Positions 37,815-47,739 of a stretch of 64,000 nt of DNA are shown here, piece after piece; the stretch's first letter is position 1, and each line of letters opens with the position of its first letter. Under the pieces are notes generated by a model. The model was not told the DNA's origin and ran no database searches. It was given only the letters and a program-made list of their open reading frames with translations. The translations under genes were made by a program, and so were the position numbers. Source of the DNA: Acidobacteriota bacterium (GTDB lineage: Bacteria > Acidobacteriota > UBA6911 > RPQK01 > DATIPO01); contig DATIPQ010000062.1 of NCBI GenBank assembly GCA_035471785.1, positions 36,923-100,922 on the forward strand, in the 5' to 3' direction.

Positions 37815-38852
37815 CTAACTCCCGACATAGCGTGCGTACAGCGACCGCGCCCGGGCGATATCGTCAGTGCCGGTGATGATGGCGCGTCCGTCGGGGAAGA
37901 GGTGAATCTCCTGACCGTCCACCTGCAAACGCATGAGATAGGGATTGCGCTTGACTTCGACCTCGGCTGGCAGGCGTTGCAAAAGCAAGTCGAAGTCTAC
38001 CTCGGAGGGTTCTCCCGAGCTTGAGCGCGAGGGACGGATGTGCACGGCGTTGCGTCCGCACAGGCGGGCCGTGCGGTCGCCCGCCTCGCCCTCCAGGTAG
38101 GGGAAGCGGCGTCTGGCGCAGCAGGGGCAGTCGGGATTCTTCAAAGCCGTAGAGTCGCCTGAGCGCCAATATCCCTCCCAGACATCGACACGCAAGAGGA
38201 CGGTGACAAACGCATGACCCGCCAGGCGGCGAAGCGCTTGAGAGGACTGGAAGGCGGCCACCGCCTGCACGGTCGGGCCCAGGATACCGGCTGTTTCGCA
38301 GGTTTCCACGCTTCCCGCCGCCGGAAGCTCCTCCATCAGGCAGCGCAGGCAGGGAGTCGCGTCCGCTTCGATGGCGGCGGCCACGCCGTAGCTGCCCAGG
38401 GCGGCGCCATAGATCCAGGGGACGCCGCGGCTGACCGACCAGTCGTTGAGCAGGAAGCGGGTCTCGAAGTTGTCGGTTCCGTCCAGCAGAAGGTGGCAGT
38501 CCTGGACCAGCGAAGCGATGTTGCGGTAGTCGAGGTCGGCACAGCAGGCCTCGACTTCGATCTCGGAGTTGACCCTGGCCAGCGTCCTCCGCGCTGCCTC
38601 GGCCTTGGGCAGACGCTGCTCGGCGTCGGCTTCCGTGAAGAGCGTCTGGCGCTGCAGGTTGGACTCTTCCACGAAATCACGGTCGATGATGCGCAGGAAA
38701 CCGACCCCCGCCCGGGCCAGCATGTCGGCCGACGCCGTCCCCAGCGCCCCGCACCCCACGATGGCCACCCGCGAGCCATACAGGCGCACCTGGCCTTCTT
38801 CTCCGAGCGGAGTGAATCGGACCTGGCGTGAGTATCGGTCTGACACGTCCAA
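37815..38852 (-). CDS. MoeB/ThiF/HesA family adenylyltransferase
   Basis: E1-like enzyme of 345 residues that adenylates the C-terminal glycine of a ubiquitin-like sulfur carrier (MoaD or ThiS). The start RYSRQVRFTPLGEEGQVRLYGSRVAIVGCGALG gives the nucleotide-binding loop; RIIDRDFVEESNLQRQTLF and LLLDGTDNFETRFLLND follow. Zinc Cys pairs are CLRC (about 182-185) and CPCC (about 243-246). There is no rhodanese domain; instead ~95 residues follow the second Cys pair, with a final segment (FPDGRAIITGTDDIARARSLYARYVGS) like that of MoeB-type proteins of this length. No carrier gene lies nearby, so thiamine and molybdopterin roles cannot be separated. Confidence 0.87.
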   Translation of the reverse strand: MDVSDRYSRQVRFTPLGEEGQVRLYGSRVAIVGCGALGTASADMLARAGVGFLRIIDRDFVEESNLQRQTLFTEADAEQRLPKAEAARRTLARVNSEIEVEACCADLDYRNIASLVQDCHLLLDGTDNFETRFLLNDWSVSRGVPWIYGAALGSYGVAAAIEADATPCLRCLMEELPAAGSVETCETAGILGPTVQAVAAFQSSQALRRLAGHAFVTVLLRVDVWEGYWRSGDSTALKNPDCPCCARRRFPYLEGEAGDRTARLCGRNAVHIRPSRSSSGEPSEVDFDLLLQRLPAEVEVKRNPYLMRLQVDGQEIHLFPDGRAIITGTDDIARARSLYARYVGS

Positions 38853-38962
38853 GAGTCTATCGGATTTGGGCGCGGCGCTAGAAAAAACTGGTCAAAGGCG
38901 GCCCCAGAGTGTAGAATCGGTGACGGGTTTATCGGGAAGCTCCCTTACTTGGGGAGTTTTCC

Positions 38963-41266
38963 ATGGCGCGAGCCAAAAAGAAAAAGTCCCGTAAGAAGAC
39001 ATCGCGAAAACGAGCCAGGGGCGGCGGGTTGCGGCGCAAGATCGTGGGCTTCCTGCTGCTGGTCGGACTGTTCTTTGCCGCTGGTGTTTTCTATTTCTAC
39101 TACACCGAGTTCTCCCGCCTTATCGACGAGCGTCTGGCTGAGCGGCCGGCCCAGGCCAGCGCTATCTACAGCCGTCCTTTGGAAATCCGCCGCGGGCAAG
39201 ATCTGACGCCCGACGACCTGGCGCGCAAACTCTCATTTCTGGGCTACAAGTCGGGGGCTGAACTGGAGCAGGGGGAATGGTACCTGCGTCGGGAGAACCG
39301 CTTTCTGGTAGGTCAGCAGGTGGGCGGACGCCCCCAGCGCATCGCCATCGGATTCAACCAGGCCGGACGGGTGGTGGCCCTGCAGAGCGATGGTCAGGTG
39401 GTGGACCGCCTGCTGCTCAAGGGACAGTTTCTCTCCAACCTCTTCGGCAGCGCCCGCGAAAAGCGCCGCCGCGTCGGCTACCAAGAACTCCCCGTGAGCC
39501 TGGTGGACGCTGTGCTGGCCGCCGAGGACCGGGACTTTTTTCACCACTGGGGCATCGACCTGCCGGGCATCCTGCGGGCTGCCTGGGTCAACCTCATGCG
39601 TCGGGAGGTGGCTCAGGGCGGCAGCACTTTGACCCAGCAGTTCGTCAAGAACTTCTTCCTCACGCCGGAAAGGAGCATCCGCCGCAAGTTGGAGGAGATG
39701 TTCATGGCCGTCCTGGTGGAGAACCGCTTTTCCAAGCGCCAGATCTTCGAAATGTACGCCAACGAGATCTACCTGGGACAGGTGGGGTCCTTCGGCGTGC
39801 AGGGATTCGGGCAGGCTGCCGTCGCCTACTTCGGCAAGGATGTGAAAGAGCTCTCGCTGGCCGAGTCGGCTCTGCTGGCCGGCATCATTCAGGCTCCCAA
39901 CCGCTATTCGCCGCAGCGCCACCCGGAGCGGGCCATCGAGCGCCGCGACCACGTGTTGAGGCTGATGCTCGATAACGGCCTGATCCGTCCGGAGCAGATG
40001 GAGCAGGCCCTGAAGTCGCGTCCCCAGGTGAGGCCCGCCGCCCACCAGGACTCCTCGGACGCGCCCTATTTCGTGGACTTCTTGCGCTCCCAGTTGGAGG
40101 AGCGGTCGGGCCTACTTTCAGGCCGCTACCAGTCGTTGGAGGTTTATTCCACCCTCGATCCGGAACTTCAGATCGCCGCCTATCAGGCCGTCCAGCGGGG
40201 ACTGGAGACGGCCGCCAAGGCGCGCCCCGGCGACGGAGACGAATTGCAGGCTGCCCTGCTGGCGCTGGATCCGCGAAACGGCGACATTCTGGCCATGATC
40301 GGCGGACGCTCCTACGGGGCCAGCCAGTTCAACCGCGCTTCCCAGGCGCTGCGCCAGCCGGGGTCGACCTTCAAGCCCTTTGTTTACGCCGCCGCGCTCA
40401 GGACCGCCGTCGAGTCCTCGCCCCAGGAGGTCTTCACGCTGGCCCGCATGCTTCCCGACGAGCCCTACACCTTCGTCTTCGACGGCAAGACCTACTCGCC
40501 CCGCAACTACGGCAACCACTACCGCGGGCAGGTGAGCTTGCGAAATGCGCTGGCCCTATCGCTCAACGTGCCCACGGTACGGCTGGCCGAGCAGGTGGGC
40601 TTCGGCGAAGTCGCCGAGAGCGCCCGCCGGCTGGGCATCGAACGTCCGCTGGAGGCCTATCCTTCCATCGCCCTGGGGACCTTCGAACTGACGCTGCTCG
40701 ACCTGGCTCAGGGATACGCCGTCTTCGCCAACCAGGGACGCCTGGTTGCGATGCGTTCCATCCGACGGGTGGAACGGGACGGCGCGCCGCTGGATTCAGC
40801 GGAGGCTCAGCCGCGCCAGGTGCTTGATCCTCAGGTGGCCTTCCTCATCAACTCGGCGTTAGGTTCGGTGCTCAGCTACGGCACCGGAAAGTCGGTACGC
40901 CGGCGGGGATTCGACCTTCCCGCCGCCGGCAAGACGGGCAGCACCGACGACGCCTGGTTCGTGGGCTATACGCCCGACTTGCTGTGTGCCGTGTGGGTGG
41001 GTTTCGACGATTCGCGTCCGCTGGAGATGAGCGGCACGCGGGCCGCCCTGCCCATCTGGACCGATTTCATGAAGCAGGCCCGCCGCTTGGGCCACCTCTC
41101 GGGTCAGGGTTTCCCGCGTCCGCCCAGCGTGGTCGCGCTTGAAATCGACCGCCAAACCGGCAGGCGCGCTTCGGCCCAATGCCGCGACACCTACACCGAA
41201 TACTTCATAGCCGGCAGCGAACCCCTCAGGCTCTGCCTCCAACACTCCCTGGAGGTCGCCCGCTAG
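38963..41266 (+). CDS. Class A penicillin-binding protein (PBP1B-type)
   Basis: Bifunctional peptidoglycan synthase of 767 residues. The first 25 residues are very basic, then one membrane anchor (about 27-48). A UB2H-like domain follows (about 70-150, LARKLSFLGYKSGAELEQGEWYLR), the hallmark of PBP1B. GT51: catalytic Glu188 in AAEDRDFFHHWGID and QGGSTLTQQFVKN. Transpeptidase: Ser468 in GSTFKPFVY, SLN (533-535), KTGS (657-660). GGGGAG lies seven bases before the ATG. It is transcribed alone and divergently from the MoeB-like gene. Outer-membrane activators (LpoB) are not visible here. Confidence 0.93.
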   Translation: MARAKKKKSRKKTSRKRARGGGLRRKIVGFLLLVGLFFAAGVFYFYYTEFSRLIDERLAERPAQASAIYSRPLEIRRGQDLTPDDLARKLSFLGYKSGAELEQGEWYLRRENRFLVGQQVGGRPQRIAIGFNQAGRVVALQSDGQVVDRLLLKGQFLSNLFGSAREKRRRVGYQELPVSLVDAVLAAEDRDFFHHWGIDLPGILRAAWVNLMRREVAQGGSTLTQQFVKNFFLTPERSIRRKLEEMFMAVLVENRFSKRQIFEMYANEIYLGQVGSFGVQGFGQAAVAYFGKDVKELSLAESALLAGIIQAPNRYSPQRHPERAIERRDHVLRLMLDNGLIRPEQMEQALKSRPQVRPAAHQDSSDAPYFVDFLRSQLEERSGLLSGRYQSLEVYSTLDPELQIAAYQAVQRGLETAAKARPGDGDELQAALLALDPRNGDILAMIGGRSYGASQFNRASQALRQPGSTFKPFVYAAALRTAVESSPQEVFTLARMLPDEPYTFVFDGKTYSPRNYGNHYRGQVSLRNALALSLNVPTVRLAEQVGFGEVAESARRLGIERPLEAYPSIALGTFELTLLDLAQGYAVFANQGRLVAMRSIRRVERDGAPLDSAEAQPRQVLDPQVAFLINSALGSVLSYGTGKSVRRRGFDLPAAGKTGSTDDAWFVGYTPDLLCAVWVGFDDSRPLEMSGTRAALPIWTDFMKQARRLGHLSGQGFPRPPSVVALEIDRQTGRRASAQCRDTYTEYFIAGSEPLRLCLQHSLEVAR

Positions 41267-41758
41267 GGCCACTAGGTGGCCGGCAAGTTCACACACAGGT
41301 CAAGTTCTGCGACTAGGGTCGGCGGCCTGTATGCTCTCGGCGGTCGGAGGTCTCTCGCGGCCGCTAGCCGGCGGGCAGGTCAATCCCGCCCGAAGGCCAA
41401 TCCCCGCGTGTGAGGCCGGTCCGTCGGAGTTGTCCGAGCAGCTTCACAAGCTCAAGGCCAATCCCCGCGTGTGAGGCCGGTCCGGCTGGGAGGCCCAGTC
41501 CGGGTGTGAGGTGATCCCTGCCGAGAGGCCCAATCCGGGTTAGAGGCCGATCCCCGGGTGCGAGGCCAAGTCCGGCCGCCAAGTCATCCCTGCTGAGAGG
41601 CCCAGTCCGGCTGTGCGGTCATCCCTGCTGGCAGGCTCAGTCCGGGTGGGAGGCGCATCCTTGCGGCGATGGGCACAGTGCCCCTTGTCGTCTCAGTGCC
41701 ACTCTCAGCCAGGACTGCCCCATTGGAGGACCAGACCCCAGTGATATAGTCAGCGGCG
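41267..41758. repeat. 492-base spacer with degenerate ~18-bp tandem repeats
   Basis: No gene seen. A GGCCAC/GTGGCC hairpin (41267-41281) follows the PBP stop. From about 41390 to 41670 the sequence is a chain of units resembling GAGGCCCAGTCCGGGTGT, each 17-20 bases and about 13 in number, alternating GAGGCCnAGTCCGG with nGGTCATCCCTGCTGA forms. A perfect 31-bp direct repeat occupies 41393-41423 and 41454-41484. Unit length varies, spacers are absent, and there is no repeat-spacer structure, so it is not a CRISPR. Confidence 0.6.
41723..41750 (+). promoter_or_regulatory. Candidate promoter of the zinc alcohol dehydrogenase gene
   Basis: TTGGAG (41723-41728), 16 bases, TATAGT (41745-41750), then eight bases to the first ATG. 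Leaderless or nearly so; no ribosome binding site is seen. Confidence 0.45.
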
Positions 41759-42751
41759 ATGGGCAGGATGAAGGCCATGGTCCTAGAAGAGCAGGGCGAG
41801 CCTCTGCGGGAGCAGCAGGTAGAGATCCCCCGGCCCGGGCCGGGAGAAGTCCTGCTCAAGGTGCGTGCCTGCGCCGTCTGCCGCACCGACCTTCACGTCC
41901 TCGACGGTGACCTCGACGACCCCAAACTGCCCCTCATCCTGGGACACGAAATCGTGGGCCAGGTGAAAGAGGCCGGCGGCCAGGTCGAAGGCCTTTCGCA
42001 GGGCGACCGGGTCGGCGTCCCCTGGCTGGGATGGTCCTGCGGCAAGTGCCGCTTTTGCCGCGACGATCAGGAGAACCTGTGCGATGAGGCCCGCTTCACC
42101 GGCTACCAAATCGACGGCGGATTCGCGGAGTACACCACGGCGGACGCCCGTTTCTGCGTGCCCATCCCCCAGGACTTCGAGGACGCCCACGCCGCTCCCC
42201 TGCTGTGCGCCGGACTGATCGGCTACCGTTCCCTGCGCAAGTGCGGCGATGCCGGCCGGCTGGGACTCTACGGCTTCGGCGCCGCCGCCCACATCATCTG
42301 TCAGGTGGCCGTCCACCAGGGACGCAAGGTCTACGCCTTCACCCGTCCAGGCGATGAAAAAGCCCAGCGTTTCGCCCGCCGCCTGGGAGCCGAGTGGGCC
42401 GGGCCCTCCAACACCCGTCCGCCCCAGGACCTGGACGCCGCCATCATCTTCGCCCCCGTGGGCGAACTGGTGCCCGAAGCTCTCAAAGCGGTGCGCAAGG
42501 GCGGACGCGTCATCTGCGGCGGAATCCACATGAGCGATATCCCCTCCTTCCCCTACGGCATCCTATGGGGAGAGCGGATGCTGGCCTCGGTAGCGAACCT
42601 GACCCGCCAGGACGGCATCCAATTCATGCAGGTCGCGCCGCAGGCCGGGGTCAGCACCGAAGTCACCGCTTACCCGCTGGCCGAGGCCAACCGGGCCCTG
42701 CAGGAGCTGCGCAACGGCGATTTGGAGGGAGCGGCGGTGCTGGTCCCTTGA
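41759..42751 (+). CDS. Zinc-dependent alcohol dehydrogenase family protein
   Basis: MDR-superfamily dehydrogenase of 330 residues. Catalytic zinc ligands: Cys in RACAVCRTDLHVLDGDL and His-Glu in LILGHEIVG. The structural zinc loop is CGKCRFCRDDQENLCDEA. The Rossmann motif is reduced (LGLYGFGAAAHIICQVAVHQG). The sequence resembles the AdhA-like group that acts on aliphatic alcohols; the substrate is not predictable. ATG 41759 follows a -10-like box; ATG 41768 (MKAMVLEEQG) is the other option and the more usual family start. Confidence 0.88.
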   Translation: MGRMKAMVLEEQGEPLREQQVEIPRPGPGEVLLKVRACAVCRTDLHVLDGDLDDPKLPLILGHEIVGQVKEAGGQVEGLSQGDRVGVPWLGWSCGKCRFCRDDQENLCDEARFTGYQIDGGFAEYTTADARFCVPIPQDFEDAHAAPLLCAGLIGYRSLRKCGDAGRLGLYGFGAAAHIICQVAVHQGRKVYAFTRPGDEKAQRFARRLGAEWAGPSNTRPPQDLDAAIIFAPVGELVPEALKAVRKGGRVICGGIHMSDIPSFPYGILWGERMLASVANLTRQDGIQFMQVAPQAGVSTEVTAYPLAEANRALQELRNGDLEGAAVLVP

Positions 42752-42776
42752 CGACCGATAGAGAAACGGCAGAGCG

Positions 42777-43835
42777 ATGTCTATCCGGCAATGGTTGAAA
42801 CGAAATTTCGAAGACCCCCAGGTGGTGTTTTTCCTCTTCCTGCTGGCGGGCACGGTGGCGGTGTTCTATTTCCTGGGCGACGTGCTGGCCCCGGTGGTGG
42901 CCGCCATCATCATCGCCTACCTGCTGGAGGGGATGGTCTGCCTGCTGGACGAACGCGGGATACCGCGCCTGCTGGCCGTAATCATCGTTTTCGCGCTCTT
43001 TCTGGTCGGTCTGGGAGGTCTCTACTTCGCCGTCATTCCGGTCCTGCTCGATCAAGTAGCCGAGTTCACCCAGCAACTGCCGGCGCTGGTTTCGCGCTTG
43101 CAGGACTCCTTGCAGCAGCTTCCCCGCGATTATCCAGCCCTGGTTTCCGAGGAAGACCTGGCCAACATCGTCGATTCCCTGCGGGCTGAAATCGTAACCG
43201 CGCTGCAACAGGTCATCCGCGTCTCTTTCGACTCGGTCATCCCGCTGGTCGTCAACCTCTTCCTGATCCCCTTCATGGTCTTCTTCTTTCTCAAAGACAA
43301 GTCGGTGATCTTGCGTGAGGTGGGACGCTTTTTCCCCCGTCATCGCGAGCTCTCGACCCGGGTTTGGAACGACGTCGACCAGCAGATCGGCAACTACCTG
43401 CGCGGAAAAGTGTGGGAAATCCTCATCATCTGGGGCGTCAGCGCCGCCGTTTTCGCCATTTTGGGATTGGAAGTGCCGGTTCTCATCGGCTTTCTGGTGG
43501 GACTATCGGTGCTGGTGCCTTACGTAGGCGTGGCGGCCATGACGATCCCTGTGGCCTTGGTGGCTTTCCTGCAATGGGGCGCCGGATCGGACTTCCTGGC
43601 GGTGCTCATCGCCTACGTCGTCATCCAGCTTATCGACGGCAACGTCCTGGCCCCGCTGCTCCTCTCCGAGGTGGTCCAACTCCATCCCGTGGCCATCATC
43701 ATCTCCATCCTGGTCTTCGGCGGGATCTGGGGATTCTGGGGCGTCTTCTTCGCCGTCCCCCTGGCCACCCTGGTCCGCGCCGTCTTCCGCGCCTGGCCCC
43801 GCATTCAGGAAGCCAAGCCGGGCGAGGCCGCCTGA
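42777..43835 (+). CDS. AI-2E family transporter (PerM/YdiK-like permease)
   Basis: Integral membrane protein of 352 residues with about eight helices: FFLFLLAGTVAVFYFLGDVLAPVVAAIIIAYLLEG near the start, then a soluble helical segment (about 90-145), and the typical C-terminal NYLRGKVWEILIIWGVSAAVFAILGLEVPVLIGFLVGLSVLVPYVG and IDGNVLAPLLLSEVVQLHPVAII. The family includes AI-2 exporters and Na+/H+ antiporters, so the name does not fix the substrate. It starts 25 bases after the dehydrogenase gene. Confidence 0.9.
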   Translation: MSIRQWLKRNFEDPQVVFFLFLLAGTVAVFYFLGDVLAPVVAAIIIAYLLEGMVCLLDERGIPRLLAVIIVFALFLVGLGGLYFAVIPVLLDQVAEFTQQLPALVSRLQDSLQQLPRDYPALVSEEDLANIVDSLRAEIVTALQQVIRVSFDSVIPLVVNLFLIPFMVFFFLKDKSVILREVGRFFPRHRELSTRVWNDVDQQIGNYLRGKVWEILIIWGVSAAVFAILGLEVPVLIGFLVGLSVLVPYVGVAAMTIPVALVAFLQWGAGSDFLAVLIAYVVIQLIDGNVLAPLLLSEVVQLHPVAIIISILVFGGIWGFWGVFFAVPLATLVRAVFRAWPRIQEAKPGEAA

Positions 43836-44105
43836 CCTCAAGGCCTGCACCTCAGCAGCCCGTCTAAGAAAACCGCTCGACCGGCGTCGTATCAGCGAGA
43901 ACTATCTGTGCTGAACGGCATTCTGATTTTGTGGAAAAGCCTGCCAACCTACGAAGGTCGAGCTGAAAATCCTTTCTGGAGGAGGCTTCGAAATGACCCA
44001 CAGGCGGTCTCAAAAAAGTCGTTTTTCCCTCCCAGGCGATTCGAGGGTGAGGCAGAGGTGCAGGGCCACTATCAGCAGCAAGACTGCGCTGGCTTTCGGG
44101 CCATT

Positions 44106-44990
44106 TCAATCGGCGGCGGGCTTGGATTCGAGGGAGCGCATGTAAAGGAAGTGGAGGCGGCTGTGGAGGTCTTTCATGCGTCGACGGGCCTTCACCAGCA
44201 GGTCATGCTCCGCCCAGCGCCGGTTTTCGCTGATGACCAGGCAGCAGTGGAATTGGAGGCGCTGGCCGGCCAGGTCTTCGGGTGGATTCTCCTCCACTTC
44301 GCGCCGCCGCTGGAAAGCCTCAGAGGCCCGGAATTCGTCGCGCGAGAGATAGCGGGCGATGGGCAGGACGCGCTCTACGCAGGCTTGAATGACCGCCCAA
44401 TCACGATCATCGGCATCCAGCAGCGCATCGAGCAGGGTGGCATCGGGAATCGACTCGTCGTCCAGCCGGTTCCAGCCCAACAGCAGAGCTTGCCTGAAGT
44501 GCACTCTGGCTGCCTGCTTCCTCCCGCAGTGCCAGTTGGCATGGGCCAGATTGAGCCGCAAAAGGGCCGTCTCGCCGAATCGCTCCAGTTCCTTCTCCAA
44601 CAGCTTGGCGGCCTGGGCAGCATCCCCCGACAACAGCATCAGATAGCCCATGGAGAGGCCTTGCCGACTGCGTAGCACTTCCTGGGCGGCTCCATTGGAA
44701 GGCAGTAGCCGACTGAAGTAGTTCCTGCGGATCTCCCGAGCGGAGTGGTCGGGGAGGCGGGAAAAAAAGGGCTCTTCCTGCATCTTTTCCCAGAGGCGGT
44801 AGCCGGCGTCGAGGTCCTGGGGGATGGGATGCTGGTGCAAGAACTTCAGCGCTTGAGGCTCCCAGTCCAGGTACTCCGGGTGCAAAACCGACTCAAGCCT
44901 CTGCTGTCCGACCTCAGGATCGATTTGCTCCAGCGCCATCTGCAGCGCCCGCACCCGCATGCTCGAGGAATCGAATAGATCCAACTGCAT
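44106..44990 (-). CDS. Helical, TPR-like cytoplasmic protein, function unknown
   Basis: A 294-residue protein with no signal or membrane segment, mostly alpha-helical. The centre looks TPR-like (SMGYLMLLSGDAAQAAKLLEKELERFGETALLRLNLAHANWHCGRKQAARVHFRQALLLG, about 115-175). Near the C-terminus it has FHCCLVISENRRWAEHDLLVKARRRMKDLH. I do not recognise the family. ATG 44990 is preceded by GGAGGAGAG; an ATG six codons upstream lies before that site. It is flanked by a 15-bp direct repeat (44027-44041 and 45046-45060), possibly by chance. The 270 bases between it and the AI-2E gene hold nothing certain. Confidence 0.65.
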   Translation of the reverse strand: MQLDLFDSSSMRVRALQMALEQIDPEVGQQRLESVLHPEYLDWEPQALKFLHQHPIPQDLDAGYRLWEKMQEEPFFSRLPDHSAREIRRNYFSRLLPSNGAAQEVLRSRQGLSMGYLMLLSGDAAQAAKLLEKELERFGETALLRLNLAHANWHCGRKQAARVHFRQALLLGWNRLDDESIPDATLLDALLDADDRDWAVIQACVERVLPIARYLSRDEFRASEAFQRRREVEENPPEDLAGQRLQFHCCLVISENRRWAEHDLLVKARRRMKDLHSRLHFLYMRSLESKPAAD

Positions 44991-45071
44991 TCCGATCTCT
45001 CCTCCCATTAAGTCTAAGGGACTTCTCTGACAACACTGCAGATCGCCCTCCCAGGCGATTAATTCCGGCGA

Positions 45072-47216
<2,145 letters not shown>

Positions 47217-47268
47217 TATGGCTCATCAGGGCGACGCTGGCGCGTGAGCCGACGGCAGACATGAGAAA

Positions 47269-47724
47269 ATGAGGACCATGCCTGAATGCACCTTCTGCCA
47301 GATCGTCCAAGGCCAGGCCGAGGCCTGCCGGGTCTTTGAAGACGAGCACTCGGTGGCCTTCCTGGACCGGCGTCCGCTCTTCCCCGGACACCTGCTGCTG
47401 GTGCCCCGCAGGCACCATCAGGTGCTGGCCGACCTGCCCTCTGAACTGCTGCAGCCGCTGTTTTCAACGGCACAACTCCTATGCCGGGCGGTGGAGCGGG
47501 CCATGCAGGCCCAGGGCACCTTCGTGGCCCTCAACAACAAGATCAGCCAAAGCGTCCCTCACCTTCACATCCACGTCGTCCCCCGAAACAAAAAGGACGG
47601 CCTGCGCGGCTTCTTCTGGCCCCGCAACCCCTACCGCGACGAAGAACACATGCGCTCCACCGCCGATAGGCTGCGCGAGGCCATCGACAGGTTATCGGGC
47701 GCGGGGAACAAACGGGACGGCTGA
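47269..47724 (+). CDS. HIT family hydrolase
   Basis: Histidine-triad nucleotide-binding protein of 151 residues. The triad is SVPHLHIHVVPR (HxHxH), and the N-terminus has CTFCQIVQGQAEACRVFEDEHSVAFLDRRPLFPGHLLLVPRRHH. Members hydrolyse nucleotide phosphoramidates or diadenosine polyphosphates; the exact substrate cannot be read. A start at ATG 47278 (MPECTF) is equally possible. It is divergent from glgX and 15 bases before the ADOP permease. Confidence 0.9.
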   Translation: MRTMPECTFCQIVQGQAEACRVFEDEHSVAFLDRRPLFPGHLLLVPRRHHQVLADLPSELLQPLFSTAQLLCRAVERAMQAQGTFVALNNKISQSVPHLHIHVVPRNKKDGLRGFFWPRNPYRDEEHMRSTADRLREAIDRLSGAGNKRDG

Positions 47725-47739
47725 TCCGTAGGAGGCAAC

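Noticed and set aside
41390-41670. Repeat array considered as CRISPR
   Set aside because: Units are 17-20 bases, degenerate and contiguous, without constant repeats and unique spacers; no cas genes.
43993-44145. 50-codon frame with an excellent GGAGGAGG seven bases before its ATG
   Set aside because: Composition is not protein-like, it runs antisense into the end of the 44106 gene, and no promoter is seen; kept only as a note.
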